From positions 1 through 64,000 of the forward strand of contig NWBO01000141.1 of the NCBI GenBank assembly GCA_002633275.1: 64,000 bases of DNA, written 5' to 3'. Below are positions 54,384-63,049 of this stretch, in pieces. How positions within the stretch are numbered: the first letter of the stretch is position 1; the number at the start of each line of letters is the position of its first letter. The notes under the pieces were generated by a model. That model made no database searches and was not told where the DNA came from. It worked only from the letters and a program-made list of their open reading frames with translations. The translations under genes and the position numbers were made by a program. The stretch comes from Bacteroidales bacterium Phil12. Its GTDB lineage: Bacteria > Bacteroidota > Bacteroidia > Bacteroidales > P3.

Positions 54384-55598
54384 TCATTGTTTCTTGCGGA
54401 AAAGACAGGCATCGCCGTATGAAAGAAACCTATAATTATTGTCCGTTGCGTGTTGATAAACTTTTTTCCAATCCTCACCAATCATTGCACTGACAAGCAA
54501 AAGCAAAGTACTCTTAGGCTGATGAAAATTAGTTACCATACCTTTGACAATCTTGTATTCATATTGCGGTGTTATGATTAACTGCGTTTGACCATACACG
54601 CTTTGCATATTATTATCGTTAAGCATATCAAGGATAGCCGAAAGCGATTCTTTTGCAGTGATGTGCTTATGATTTTCGTATGGATACCATTGTTTGATGT
54701 CGATTTCGCTATACGTTTTGCCGTTTTCAATCAAATCGACGCCGAACCAATAAAGCGATTCTATCGTACGAACAGACGTTGTACCAACACAGATAATTTC
54801 TTTGTCGATATAATTCAAAAGATTTTCGATTACGTGCTTTGCAATAGTGATTTTCTCGGTGTGCATTATATGGTCGCCGATTGTTTCGGTGGTAACGGGT
54901 TTGAAAGTTCCCGCACCGACATGAAGAGTAATGAAATCGGTTTTGATGTTCCTTGATTTCAAATCTTCAAAAGTCTTATCCGTGAAGTGTAATCCCGCCG
55001 TTGGGGCGGCAACAGAGCCGTTGAAATGTGCATAAACGGTTTGGTAGTCTTGTTTGTCGTGTTCTTCGGATTGTCTGTTAAGATAAGGAGGTAAGGGAAT
55101 GACACCGAAATGTTGCATAATCTCGGCAAAAGAAAAGTCTTTATCCCAAGAAAATTCAACAGCCCAACTCTCGTTTTCGCTATACAATCTTTTGGCGTTA
55201 AGTGTTACAGCCTCCCCGTTGATTGCTTTGGCCTGAGACAATACGCCGTCTTTCCATTTTTTGTTGTTACCAATCAAACATTTCCATGTGGTTGTCCCGG
55301 TTTGAGAGAATGCAAGTTGAAAATCGTTAGGTGTTATCGGCTCCAAGCAAAATATTTCTATCGTGCTGCCTGTTGGTTTCTTGAAAAACAAACGTGCATA
55401 AACGACTTTCGTATCATTGAAAATCAAAAGTGAGTTGTCATCTAAAATATTTGGCAGTTGTTTGAATATCTTGTCTTCTATTGTCGTTCCGTCGTAGCAT
55501 AATAACTTTGCCTCATCACGTTTTTGCAAGGCAAATTTTGCAATCTTTTCTTCTTCCAACGGATAATTAAAGTCCTTTATCTGAATATCTTTTACCAC
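54384..55598 (-). CDS. queA: S-adenosylmethionine:tRNA ribosyltransferase-isomerase
   Basis: 404 residues. It adds the epoxycyclopentanediol group from SAM to preQ1-tRNA in queuosine synthesis, in the cytosol. Family motifs: IKDFNYPLEEEKIAKFALQKRDEAKLL at the start (split over residues 7-33), VAAPTAGLHFT, HVGAGTFKPV, VGTTSVRTIESL, TNFHQPKSTLLLLVSA and YRFLSYGDACLF at the end. It is slightly longer than the usual 350 residues, with insertions. Leader about 70 nt from the -7 element at 55676. Confidence 0.96.
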   Translation of the reverse strand: MVKDIQIKDFNYPLEEEKIAKFALQKRDEAKLLCYDGTTIEDKIFKQLPNILDDNSLLIFNDTKVVYARLFFKKPTGSTIEIFCLEPITPNDFQLAFSQTGTTTWKCLIGNNKKWKDGVLSQAKAINGEAVTLNAKRLYSENESWAVEFSWDKDFSFAEIMQHFGVIPLPPYLNRQSEEHDKQDYQTVYAHFNGSVAAPTAGLHFTDKTFEDLKSRNIKTDFITLHVGAGTFKPVTTETIGDHIMHTEKITIAKHVIENLLNYIDKEIICVGTTSVRTIESLYWFGVDLIENGKTYSEIDIKQWYPYENHKHITAKESLSAILDMLNDNNMQSVYGQTQLIITPQYEYKIVKGMVTNFHQPKSTLLLLVSAMIGEDWKKVYQHATDNNYRFLSYGDACLFRKKQ

Positions 55599-55675
55599 TT
55601 CTGTACTTTTTGATATTGCAAACCGTATTTTGAGGGTTTGCGTGTGATTATCAAACTGCTTTAATGAATTTTTTG

Positions 55676-55683
55676 CAAAGGTA
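55676..55683 (-). promoter_or_regulatory. -7 element for queA
   Basis: Reverse-strand TACCTTTG; -33 not at standard spacing. Confidence 0.5.
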
Positions 55684-55719
55684 ACTCATTTTAACAATTT
55701 ATAAGGTCTGTCAAACTAA

Positions 55720-55824
55720 AAAATAATATCAATAACCAATAAAATAATCTCAATGATTAGTAAATTAGTTTCACTAATCATTTTACTGATGTTTAAAACT
55801 AATTTTGCGATAACAATTATTAAT
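55720..55824. repeat. 21-bp-period array, five units
   Basis: Units at 55720, 55741, 55762, 55783 and 55804. AATGATTAGT and ACTAATCATT form a 10-bp stem; the fourth unit is the complement of the TTTTAAACATCAGT type seen at 21544. Confidence 0.8.
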
Positions 55825-55906
55825 TTTCTGCGAATGTATTAGTGGTTTGTGGCGAGTATCGAGAACTCTGTTTTGCGGTAAAAGAGAGAAAAATAAAATA
55901 AAGGCT

Positions 55907-55936
55907 TTGTCGTTTTGAAAAATAGTTGTAATTTTG
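55907..55936 (+). promoter_or_regulatory. Promoter of ackA
   Basis: TTG (55907-55909), 19-base spacer, TAATTTTG (55929-55936); leader about 97 nt. Confidence 0.75.
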
Positions 55937-56039
55937 AAAATCGTTTCCCAAAAAGGGATAATGATGATAATTCTTGTTTTTAAGGAAAACAAAAAATTGG
56001 TACAAGTAAGACAAAGAAGGTAAAAATAAAAAGAATATT

Positions 56040-57245
56040 ATGAAGATATTAGTTTTGAATTGCGGAAGTTCTTCAATCAAGTATCAGTTGATTGATATTA
56101 TTAACGACAATGAGTCGAAACTTTTGGCAAAGGGTCTTTGCGAAAGAGTGGGTTTGGAAATGGGTGAATTTACACACAAACCACAGGGCAAGGACAAATA
56201 CTACGAGAAAGTCCCTATTCCAACTCACAAGGACGGTATCAATATGATATTAAAAGCCTTGACAGATGAGAAGATGGGCGTCGTATCATCTCTTAGCGAG
56301 ATAGAGGCTTGCGGACATAGGGTTGCTCATGGTGGAGAAGTATTCACAAAGAGCGTTCTTGTAGATGAGAAGGTAAAACAACATATAAGGAATTTGATTT
56401 CTTTGGCACCTTTACATGCTCCTGCTAATTTGGCGGGTATAGAGGCAATGGAACATTTGCTTCCTAATGCACCTCAGGTTGCAGTGTTTGATACCGCTTT
56501 TCACCATACTATGCCTGCTAAGGCGTATTTGTATGGTATTCCTATCAAATATTATGAAAAAGACAGAATACGTCGTTACGGTTTTCACGGAACATCTCAC
56601 AGATATGTTGCACCTAAGGCTGCGGCAATGGTTGGAATGGATATAAACAATTCTAAAATCATTTCTTGCCACTTAGGTAGCGGTGCTTCGGTAGCAGCCA
56701 TTGTCAATGGAAAGAGTATAGATACTTCAATGGGATTTACCACGGTTGAAGGATTGATGATGGGTAGTCGTTGCGGAGATATTGATGTCGGAGCTGTTTT
56801 GTATATTGGCGAAAAAGAAGGTTGGGGTTATAAGGAATTAAACAAATTCATTACCAAAGACTGCGGCCTTAATGGTTTAACGGAAGGTGTAACCGATATG
56901 CGAGATATTATGGCAGGAAAACGAGAAGGTAATCAACGTTTGAGCGATGCTTTTGATGTTTTCGCTTATAGAGTTAAGAAATATATAGGTGCCTATGCGG
57001 CTGCAATGGGTGGAGTCGATATTATCCTATTTACGGGAGGTATCGGCGAGAATGCTTGGTGGCAAAGAGAAGCAATATCTACCGGCTTGGAGTTTTTGGG
57101 TGCAAAAATTGACAAACAAATCAACGAGCAAACGGCAGGTAAAGACGGTATAATTTCAACACCTGACAGTAAAGTCAAACTATTGTCCGTAACAACGGAT
57201 GAGGAATATGTGATTGCAAAAGATACATACCTTTTGGCTAAATAA
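56040..57245 (+). CDS. ackA: Acetate kinase
   Basis: 401 residues, normal length. It makes ATP and acetate from acetyl phosphate in fermentation. Motifs: VLNCGSSSIKYQL at the N-terminus, CGHRVAHGGE, FDTAFHHTMP, RRYGFHGTSHRYV, SCHLGSGASVAAI and LFTGGIGENAWW. The usual partner pta is not adjacent; instead an acyltransferase gene overlaps the stop (TAATG), which is unusual but may only reflect gene order in this lineage. Confidence 0.97.
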   Translation: MKILVLNCGSSSIKYQLIDIINDNESKLLAKGLCERVGLEMGEFTHKPQGKDKYYEKVPIPTHKDGINMILKALTDEKMGVVSSLSEIEACGHRVAHGGEVFTKSVLVDEKVKQHIRNLISLAPLHAPANLAGIEAMEHLLPNAPQVAVFDTAFHHTMPAKAYLYGIPIKYYEKDRIRRYGFHGTSHRYVAPKAAAMVGMDINNSKIISCHLGSGASVAAIVNGKSIDTSMGFTTVEGLMMGSRCGDIDVGAVLYIGEKEGWGYKELNKFITKDCGLNGLTEGVTDMRDIMAGKREGNQRLSDAFDVFAYRVKKYIGAYAAAMGGVDIILFTGGIGENAWWQREAISTGLEFLGAKIDKQINEQTAGKDGIISTPDSKVKLLSVTTDEEYVIAKDTYLLAK

Positions 57246-57811
57246 TGAAATTGTTAGGTAAAATAATATTGAAACTCGGCGGTTTTCGTCTCCAATCGGA
57301 TTTTTCACAGGAGATGAAAAACGCCGTTATCATAGAAGCTCCTCATACAAGTATGTGGGATTTTGTGTGGGGGAGAGCAGGATTATGGGCGTTGGGGGTG
57401 AAATCTCATTTCCTTATCAAGAAGGAGATGTTCTTCTTTCCTTTGGGAGGAATCCTCAAATGCTTGGGTGCAGTGCCTGTCAATAGAGGGCATGACGGCA
57501 AAGGATTTTTCGATGACATTATTCACGAATTGAAAACCAACAAGGATTTTTCGTTGGTACTTACACCCGAAGGCACGCGTAAGAAAACCAACAATTGGAA
57601 GAAAGGTTTTTATTATATTGCACAAGCTAGTGAAAAACCAATCTTCTTGGCATGGATTGATTATGAAAAGAAAACTTGCGGAATGGATAAATCAAGCAAA
57701 ATAATCCCGACCGGTGACTACGCAAAAGATTTCAAACAAATTGAAGAGTTTTATAAAACCGTTAGGGCAAAGTACCCGTTACAATTTAATTTGAGTAAAG
57801 AAAATTTATAA
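57245..57811 (+). CDS. PlsC-type acyltransferase
   Basis: 188 residues. The lysophospholipid acyltransferase core is visible: IIEAPHTSMWDFVWGR with the His-x4-Asp catalytic pair (HTSMWD), later LGAVPVNRG and LTPEGTRKK for glycerol-phosphate binding. It is short, with no obvious N-terminal membrane helix. Peripheral inner-membrane association and acyl transfer to a phospholipid or related acceptor are expected. Its ATG overlaps the ackA stop by one base, so translation is coupled. Confidence 0.88.
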   Translation: MKLLGKIILKLGGFRLQSDFSQEMKNAVIIEAPHTSMWDFVWGRAGLWALGVKSHFLIKKEMFFFPLGGILKCLGAVPVNRGHDGKGFFDDIIHELKTNKDFSLVLTPEGTRKKTNNWKKGFYYIAQASEKPIFLAWIDYEKKTCGMDKSSKIIPTGDYAKDFKQIEEFYKTVRAKYPLQFNLSKENL

Positions 57812-57826
57812 ATTTTATTAATCTTG

Positions 57827-57858
57827 TTGTTAGTCTTGCTCAAAATATTATAATTTTG
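57827..57858 (+). promoter_or_regulatory. Promoter of aspS
   Basis: TTG (57827-57829), 21-base spacer, TAATTTTG (57851-57858); leader about 45 nt. Confidence 0.75.
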
Positions 57859-57908
57859 CATTGTCATTTACATATTGTGAATGAGTAATTATCTTTATAT
57901 ATACGAAT

Positions 57909-59663
57909 ATGCTTAGAACAAAAACTTGCGGAGAATTAAGAATAGAAGATTGCGGTCAAAAGGTTGTGCTATGTGGTTGGTTGCAAAAATCACGCGATTT
58001 GGGAAGTATGACTTTTATTGATTTAAGAGACCGTTACGGAATAACGCAATTGGTTTGCAATATCGATACAAACAAAGAGCTTTACACTCAAACGAAGAGC
58101 CTTAACAGAGAATATGTTCTTCAAGTTACAGGCACGGTAAGAGAGAGAAGTAATAAAAACAAAAACATACCTACCGGTGATATTGAGATAGAAGTAGAAA
58201 AGATAAACATCTTGAATACCGCCAAATTACCGCCTTTTACGATAGAAGACAATACTGACGGCGGCGATGAATTAAGAATGAAGTATCGTTATTTGGATTT
58301 ACGTCGTCCTGTTATCAGAAAGAATTTGGAATTAAGACATAGATTGGCACGTTTGATAAGAAATTATCTTTCTGACGAGAGTTTTCTTGAAATAGAGACA
58401 CCTTTCTTGATTCGTTCCACCCCGGAAGGAGCAAGAGATTTCGTTGTTCCTTCAAGAATGAACCCTAATCAGTTTTATGCTTTGCCACAAAGTCCGCAGC
58501 AATATAAACAACTGCTTATGGTTGCAGGCTTTGACAGGTATTTTCAGATAGTTAAATGTTTTAGAGACGAAGATTTGCGTGCCGACCGTCAGCCTGAATT
58601 TACACAGATAGACTGTGAGATGTCTTTTGTTGAGCAGGAAGATGTTCTTGTAATGTTTGAAGGTTTGATAAAACATTTGTTTGAACAAGAAAAAGGCTTG
58701 AAATTCGACAAATTCCCGAGAATGACTTGGCAAGATGCGATGAAATATTACGGAAGTGATAAACCTGATTTGCGTTTTGATATGAAATTCGTTGAACTTA
58801 ACGATGTGGCACAAGGCAAAGGTTTTTCGGTTTTCGATGATGCTGAATTGGTTGTAGGTATTTGTGCCAAAGGCTGCGCATCTTACACAAGAAAACAGTT
58901 GGACGCTTTGACGGATTTCGTTAAACGTCCGCAAGTCGGTGCAAAAGGTTTGGTTTATATCAAATACAATGAGGACGGAACATTCAAATCATCAATCGAT
59001 AAGTTCTATTCGCAAGAGGATTTGCAACAATTTGCAACAAAATTCGGTGCAGAAAAAGGCGATTTGATGCTTGTAATGTCAGGTAAAACGATGCAGGTTC
59101 GCACTCAACTTTGTGCATTGCGTTTGGAAATGGGTTCTCAACTTAATCTTAGAGACCCATTCAACTACGCTATAACTTGGATAACCGATTTTCCATTGTT
59201 GGAATGGAGTGAAGAGGATAAGCGTTTTTATGCTATGCACCACCCATTCACCTCTCCAAACCCGGAGGATTATCCTGAGTTGTTGGATAAAGATCCGGGC
59301 AAGGTACGTGCTTGGGCATACGACTTGGTTATCAACGGCATGGAAGTCGGTGGTGGCAGTGTGAGAATACACGACAGAAATATGCAGATGCGTATGTTTG
59401 AGGCTTTGGGCTTTACACCTGAATCGGCAATGGCTCAGTTCGGATTCTTTATGAATGCTTTTGAATACGGAGCGCCACCTCACGCAGGTATAGCCTTTGG
59501 TTTTGACCGTTTATGTTCTATATTTGCAGGCGTTGAGAGTATTCGAGATTTCATAGCCTTTCCAAAGAACAACAGCGGAAGAGACCTTATGAGTGATTCG
59601 CCAAATGTTATCGACCAAAAACAATTGGACGAATTGTACTTATCATTGGTTAAGACAGAATAG
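57909..59663 (+). CDS. aspS: Aspartyl-tRNA synthetase
   Basis: 584 residues, bacterial type. It charges tRNA-Asp with aspartate in the cytosol. An N-terminal OB-fold anticodon domain ([23 protein letters not shown] across residues 19-41) precedes the class II catalytic core: motif 2 ([19 protein letters not shown] across 218-236), the bacterial GAD insertion (GVRAKGC-like region about 320-420) and motif 3 (GIAFGFDRL). Own promoter and terminator. Confidence 0.97.
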   Translation: MLRTKTCGELRIEDCGQKVVLCGWLQKSRDLGSMTFIDLRDRYGITQLVCNIDTNKELYTQTKSLNREYVLQVTGTVRERSNKNKNIPTGDIEIEVEKINILNTAKLPPFTIEDNTDGGDELRMKYRYLDLRRPVIRKNLELRHRLARLIRNYLSDESFLEIETPFLIRSTPEGARDFVVPSRMNPNQFYALPQSPQQYKQLLMVAGFDRYFQIVKCFRDEDLRADRQPEFTQIDCEMSFVEQEDVLVMFEGLIKHLFEQEKGLKFDKFPRMTWQDAMKYYGSDKPDLRFDMKFVELNDVAQGKGFSVFDDAELVVGICAKGCASYTRKQLDALTDFVKRPQVGAKGLVYIKYNEDGTFKSSIDKFYSQEDLQQFATKFGAEKGDLMLVMSGKTMQVRTQLCALRLEMGSQLNLRDPFNYAITWITDFPLLEWSEEDKRFYAMHHPFTSPNPEDYPELLDKDPGKVRAWAYDLVINGMEVGGGSVRIHDRNMQMRMFEALGFTPESAMAQFGFFMNAFEYGAPPHAGIAFGFDRLCSIFAGVESIRDFIAFPKNNSGRDLMSDSPNVIDQKQLDELYLSLVKTE

Positions 59664-59692
59664 TGATTAGTTAAATCACATAATGCTTAATG

Positions 59693-59730
59693 GGATTGCT
59701 GCAAAGTCGCGGCAATCCTATTATTTTAGT
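59693..59730 (+). terminator. Intrinsic terminator after aspS
   Basis: GGATTGCTGC (59693-59702) pairs with GCGGCAATCC (59709-59718; one T-G wobble), then TATTATTTTA. Confidence 0.75.
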
Positions 59731-59837
59731 GTTCGGTATTTTAATATTTTATGACACTCCACAAAGAAACAATATTTGCGGTATAGTATCTGGGAGTTAT
59801 ATATAAAGATATATTAAATTTTTTTTACCTTATTTCT

Positions 59838-59867
59838 TTGTCATATTACTAAAAACCTGTACTTTTG
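59838..59867 (+). promoter_or_regulatory. Strong promoter of a candidate small RNA
   Basis: TTG (59838-59840), 19-base spacer, TACTTTTG (59860-59867). Start expected about 59874. The nearest gene is over 300 bases downstream. Confidence 0.75.
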
Positions 59868-59873
59868 CAAGCG

Positions 59874-60058
59874 ATTAAGACAACAAAGACAATGAAGGAT
59901 TTGAATAAAACACTAATTTTAATAATGCAACAATCTCTGCCACAGCGAGTAGTGGGGGGTAAGATTTGATTTTGAAAACACAACTTCGGTAGTTAAAGAA
60001 CGCTACTATATAAAATGTATGCAGATGCATTTTTAGAAATTCGTCTGCATATTTTTTT
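59874..60058 (+). ncRNA. Candidate small RNA or leader RNA, about 185 nt
   Basis: It is delimited by a promoter with both elements and by an intrinsic terminator: TATGCAGATG (60018-60027) pairs with CGTCTGCATA (60042-60051), one wobble, followed by seven T. An internal stem joins AATCT/AGATT and CCAC/GTGG (59930-59967). A 25-codon frame with ATG 59892 ends at TGA 59967-59969 and could be a leader peptide. No match to 6S, tmRNA, SRP or RNase P RNA signatures was recognised, although the size would fit 6S RNA. The 523-base gap 59664-60186 holds nothing else clear. Confidence 0.45.
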
Positions 60059-60186
60059 GTTTGTAACTTGGGAAAGGGAAAATAAAAATTGCGTAGCGAT
60101 AAATAAAAATCTGAATTTGAGAAACGTGTATAACATTAAAATATTAATAATTAAAACAATTATATAACAAAGAAATAGAAGTAGTA

Positions 60187-61032
60187 ATGAAAAATACATT
60201 TTTGAATAGTAACGAGTTGGGTTTGATTAATGAAATTCCAAAACTCATAGCCAATCAATTGTTGGGAGAAGACCAATTGGACATTATTCTGGGGCGATAC
60301 ATAATAATGGTGAATAACTATGATTTCTCGTATGAGGAATGGCAGAATCATTTCGGCTCAGGTATGCAACCTTATAATAATGGAGATAGTAATACAACAT
60401 CTGTTACAATGAAAATAACTCACCCGATATTTAAAGAAGATTTCAAAAATAAGGGGGCAATAGGATTAGACGTGCCGACATGGTTTAATGTTAAAGTATC
60501 TCGACCACGCATTATGCTCATCGCCCAAGACCCATTACGGAGTGAAAAATATTATGGCGAGTGTCATGATGCTGTTGTAAGTTCTCCTTTTGGATTGCAT
60601 GATGCTACCCACAGAGAAAAACCTAACGGCGGAAAAATGGTTTATGAACTTGTAAAACGATTGGTTGATAAAGATTACGGGGTTTATCTAACAGATGCCA
60701 ACAAATATTATGTTGGTAACCATAAAGAAAGTAATGCATACGCCAAATGTAAAAAGGAAGTCTATGCCGATATACTTAAAAAGGAAATTGAGTTAGTTCA
60801 ACCAACATTATGTGTATGCTTAGGACGTAAAGCCGAGCAGGCAATTCGTAGATTAGGCATTGAAGATGCCTTGTTTATGCCCCACCTATCCGGTGCGGCG
60901 CGAGGTGCAATTGTAAAACGTTATCCCGATTTGAAAACATTGAGAGCAACGGCAGAGAATATTGCGGATAAATATTCCGAAGAAATAATAAATAAAATAA
61001 AGGAAATAGCCGAAAATCCTGCAATAGAGTAG
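60187..61032 (+). CDS. Uracil-DNA-glycosylase-superfamily-like protein
   Basis: 281 residues. A central segment PRIMLIAQDPLRSEKYYG resembles UDG motif 1 (GxDP-type), followed by SSPFGLHD, VYLTDANKYYVGN, a strand LCVCLGRKAEQAI and the terminal FMPHLSGAARG that matches the UDG motif 2 position (HPS-like). The catalytic Asp/Asn cannot be assigned with certainty, and the first 90 residues are unique. DNA repair is only inferred. It lies behind the candidate small RNA and before two small accessory genes. Confidence 0.6.
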   Translation: MKNTFLNSNELGLINEIPKLIANQLLGEDQLDIILGRYIIMVNNYDFSYEEWQNHFGSGMQPYNNGDSNTTSVTMKITHPIFKEDFKNKGAIGLDVPTWFNVKVSRPRIMLIAQDPLRSEKYYGECHDAVVSSPFGLHDATHREKPNGGKMVYELVKRLVDKDYGVYLTDANKYYVGNHKESNAYAKCKKEVYADILKKEIELVQPTLCVCLGRKAEQAIRRLGIEDALFMPHLSGAARGAIVKRYPDLKTLRATAENIADKYSEEIINKIKEIAENPAIE

Positions 61033-61058
61033 GTAAAATTAAAAAATTAGTTTATATC

Positions 61059-61343
61059 ATGGCAAAAGTTTTTGTAGTAAATTAAGAAAACAAAGCAACA
61101 ATAAAATTGTTTGCGGTTAATCAAGAATATAAAGCAGATTTGCTTTATATGGAAGTTAATCAAGAATACAAAGCCAAAGGTGATTGTTTTTGGTTTTATG
61201 TAAATCAAGAATACAAGGCTGATGTTAAAATTTATTGGGTAAATCAAGAACATAAAGCAGATATTAAGGTATGCAAAGTTAGTCAAGAGCATAAAGCAAA
61301 ATGGCAAAAGCCTAACCAATGGCAAAACAGATTATTCAAATAA
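61059..61343 (+). pseudogene. DUF6150-like repeat protein gene interrupted by a stop codon
   Basis: Imperfect repeats of about 13 residues (VNQEYKADLLYME, VNQEYKADVKIYW, VNQEHKADIKVCK) run to the TAA at 61341-61343. The same repeat continues upstream: ATG 61059 starts MAKVFVVN, then TAA (61083-61085), then ENKATIKLFAVNQEYKAD. The TAA stands where each repeat has Gln (CAA), so a single C-to-T change explains it. An alternative start is TTG 61107, giving 78 residues. The family resembles DUF6150 proteins (from memory); function unknown. It starts 26 bases after the UDG-like gene. Confidence 0.7.
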
Positions 61344-61372
61344 TCCTTCTTTTGTTATTAATGTTTAATTAC

Positions 61373-61400
61373 AAATGGTAGTCTGATTAGACTACCATTT
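61373..61400 (+). terminator. Perfect hairpin, terminator candidate
   Basis: AAATGGTAGTC (61373-61383) pairs exactly with GACTACCATTT (61390-61400), six-base loop. The T-run is weak on either side (GGTGTTTAAT). Confidence 0.55.
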
Positions 61401-61421
61401 GGTGTTTAATAATAACACAAT

Positions 61422-61838
61422 ATGGTACATCGTTGGAGTAAGCTTAAAAGAGCATTGCAGTTGATAATAGACCCTACTACCGAATTTCAGATTCGTTGCA
61501 ACGCATACAACATAGGTGAAAGTATACCAATACCTCGGTACTGGATTACTATTGGCAAAACTATCGTATGGGATTTTCCTAAAAATTTTATGGACGATAC
61601 ATCAGGGTGGTATTTTTTCGATGAAGTGCAGAAACTGTCATGTTTGATAAGGGAATATGTTGATTGCCCCAAAGACGAGTTAATGATGCATCATTTTGAT
61701 GATAGATGGAGAATCATTCCATATATAATGGCATGTGACAGACGCATCGGCAAACGCCGTCTGAGAACTATGCTTGACAATACCAAAAATCAGGACATAC
61801 GAGAAATTATTCAGAAGCGATTGATATCAAAAGAATGA
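61422..61838 (+). CDS. SF0329-like small protein
   Basis: 138 residues. The start RWSKLKRALQLIIDPTTEF and the segment RYWITIGKTIVWDFPKNF recall the SF0329 family (RWSKLKK-type start; recognition from memory, moderate). A beta-rich first half is followed by a helical C-terminus with conserved-looking Arg/Lys (DRRIGKRRLRTML). No signal peptide. The function is unknown; proteins of this size in accessory regions are sometimes immunity proteins, but no toxin is next to it. Confidence 0.5.
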   Translation: MVHRWSKLKRALQLIIDPTTEFQIRCNAYNIGESIPIPRYWITIGKTIVWDFPKNFMDDTSGWYFFDEVQKLSCLIREYVDCPKDELMMHHFDDRWRIIPYIMACDRRIGKRRLRTMLDNTKNQDIREIIQKRLISKE

Positions 61839-61890
61839 ATCAATTAACATGAGTTTGCCGAACTCACGTTATATTAGGTATAAGGTCAAA

Positions 61891-62376
61891 CTATTTGGTC
61901 ATCTGCTCAAAAGCTTTTACCACATATTCGGCAATCTCGCAGTCTTGAAATTCCGTACCTCCGCCAACGCCTATTGCCCCGACTATCTCACCATTGACAA
62001 ACAGAGGGTAACCTCCCGCCACAAGAGTGATACGAGCATCGTTGGTCTGAATACCCATAAGAGGAGCACCTTCGGCAGCAGCAAGAGCAACATCCTTTGT
62101 CTTGCATTGTGTTACTGCGCTTGTGTATGCTTTGCCTGGTACAAGAGTTATACTTAATACCAATGCGTCTCCATAGCGACGATATACACGTGGAAGCCCG
62201 CTTTTGTCAGCAACGGCAAAACTTATATCAACACCCATTTCTTTGCTTTTTTGGTACGCAGCAGCGCACAGCTTGTCGCATAATTCATCCGACAAGATTT
62301 CTTTTTCATTTATCTGTCCCATACATAATGTTGTTGTGAGGATTGCAAACAATCCTAAGATTAATATTTTTTTCAT
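61891..62376 (-). CDS. GlcG/HbpS-type haem-binding-fold protein, exported
   Basis: 161 residues from ATG 62376; upstream Met codons extend the frame into the divergent HxlR gene and are rejected. Signal peptide (1-20, ending LCMGQ). The GlcG/HbpS domain shows as ISFAVADKSGLPRVYRR, KAYTSAVTQ, GGYPLFVNGEIVGAIGVGGG. The family is linked to haem or corrinoid binding or glycolate operons; the specific ligand is unknown. It is divergent from an HxlR-type regulator with a palindrome between them, so it is probably controlled by it. Confidence 0.85.
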   Translation of the reverse strand: MKKILILGLFAILTTTLCMGQINEKEILSDELCDKLCAAAYQKSKEMGVDISFAVADKSGLPRVYRRYGDALVLSITLVPGKAYTSAVTQCKTKDVALAAAEGAPLMGIQTNDARITLVAGGYPLFVNGEIVGAIGVGGGTEFQDCEIAEYVVKAFEQMTK

Positions 62377-62397
62377 ACGTCTTTGTTTTTGTGATTG

Positions 62398-62428
62398 CAA
62401 AATTATATAAATTGTTACAACCCCGCAA
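62398..62428 (-). promoter_or_regulatory. Promoter of the GlcG-like gene
   Basis: Reverse-strand TTG (62426-62428), 20-base spacer, TAATTTTG (62398-62405). Confidence 0.7.
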
Positions 62429-62432
62429 TATG

Positions 62433-62446
62433 TGATAAATTTATCA
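62433..62446. promoter_or_regulatory. Candidate HxlR operator
   Basis: A perfect 14-bp palindrome TGATAAATTTATCA lies between the two divergent promoters, just upstream of the -33 of the GlcG-like gene. HxlR proteins bind such inverted repeats as dimers. Confidence 0.5.
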
Positions 62447-62481
62447 TAGTATGAATATTTTCTCACATTAGAGATATTTAG

Positions 62482-62489
62482 TATTTTTG
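62482..62489 (+). promoter_or_regulatory. -7 element for the HxlR gene
   Basis: TATTTTTG, predicted start about 62496, leader about 13 nt. Confidence 0.6.
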
Positions 62490-62508
62490 CAGCCATAAAA
62501 AAGAAATT

Positions 62509-62874
62509 ATGTACGAATACAAGATTCCGCCAATAGATTTGGATTGTGGTGTAACAATAACTCAATATGTAATGGGTGCAAAATGGAAACCTTATTTAAT
62601 AAACTGTATGACAAAAGGCATTCATCGCCCCGTAGATTTTGAGCGCGTAATAAAAGGAGCAACAAGGCGTGTCTTGGTGCAACAACTTGGAGAATTGGAA
62701 GCGGTTGGTATGGTAAAAAGGGTAGTTTATGACACAGTACAGATGAAAACAGAGTATTTTTTGACAGAACTCGGACAATCTCTTGTACCTATCATTCGTA
62801 TGATGGATGCTTGGGGCAATGAACATAAGGATATGTTTGACGAAATAGGGAATATCATAAAAATAAATGATTAA
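62509..62874 (+). CDS. HxlR-family transcriptional regulator
   Basis: 121 residues, a winged-helix dimer family. The HxlR pattern is clear: a Cys near the N-terminus (DLDCGVTITQYVMGAKWKPYL across residues 10-30), then RPVDFERVIKGATRRVLVQQL and LEAVGMVKRVVYD, and TEYFLTELGQSL in the wing. The single Cys 13 suits a redox- or quinone-type sensor (inference). It is divergent from the GlcG-like gene, with a palindromic operator candidate between. Confidence 0.93.
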   Translation: MYEYKIPPIDLDCGVTITQYVMGAKWKPYLINCMTKGIHRPVDFERVIKGATRRVLVQQLGELEAVGMVKRVVYDTVQMKTEYFLTELGQSLVPIIRMMDAWGNEHKDMFDEIGNIIKIND

Positions 62875-62962
62875 CTTATTATATTGCAGACTTATATTAA
62901 TTTGATATAAAATATATTGCAAGCAAAACAAAACAATTAAAAGCAAAATAATCTTGAAAAAT

Positions 62963-62993
62963 TTGGTCAGTTCAAATAAACATTGTAAATTTG
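62963..62993 (+). promoter_or_regulatory. Promoter of tRNA-His and era
   Basis: TTG (62963-62965), 20-base spacer, TAAATTTG (62986-62993). Start expected about 63000, about 50 bases before the tRNA. Confidence 0.8.
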
Positions 62994-63049
62994 CAAACTG
63001 AAAATTTGGGCAGCGGTTATTTGACCGTTACCATTATTTTCAGATAAAT

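Larger units (their letters stand above)
55599..56039. other. Intergenic region between queA and ackA
   Basis: A divergent gap of 441 bases with the queA -7 element (55676-55683), a five-unit 21-bp array (55720-55824) and the ackA promoter (55907-55936). Overlapping reverse-strand open frames here are AT-rich and lack motifs; I see no gene. Confidence 0.6.

Noticed and set aside
54305-54481. Longer N-terminus of the SpoIID-like protein
   Set aside because: It would overlap queA and place about 59 residues before a clear signal sequence starting at 54304.
55783-56080. Two overlapping reverse-strand open frames before ackA
   Set aside because: AT-rich, no motifs, overlap the ackA promoter and start codon; better explained as intergenic.
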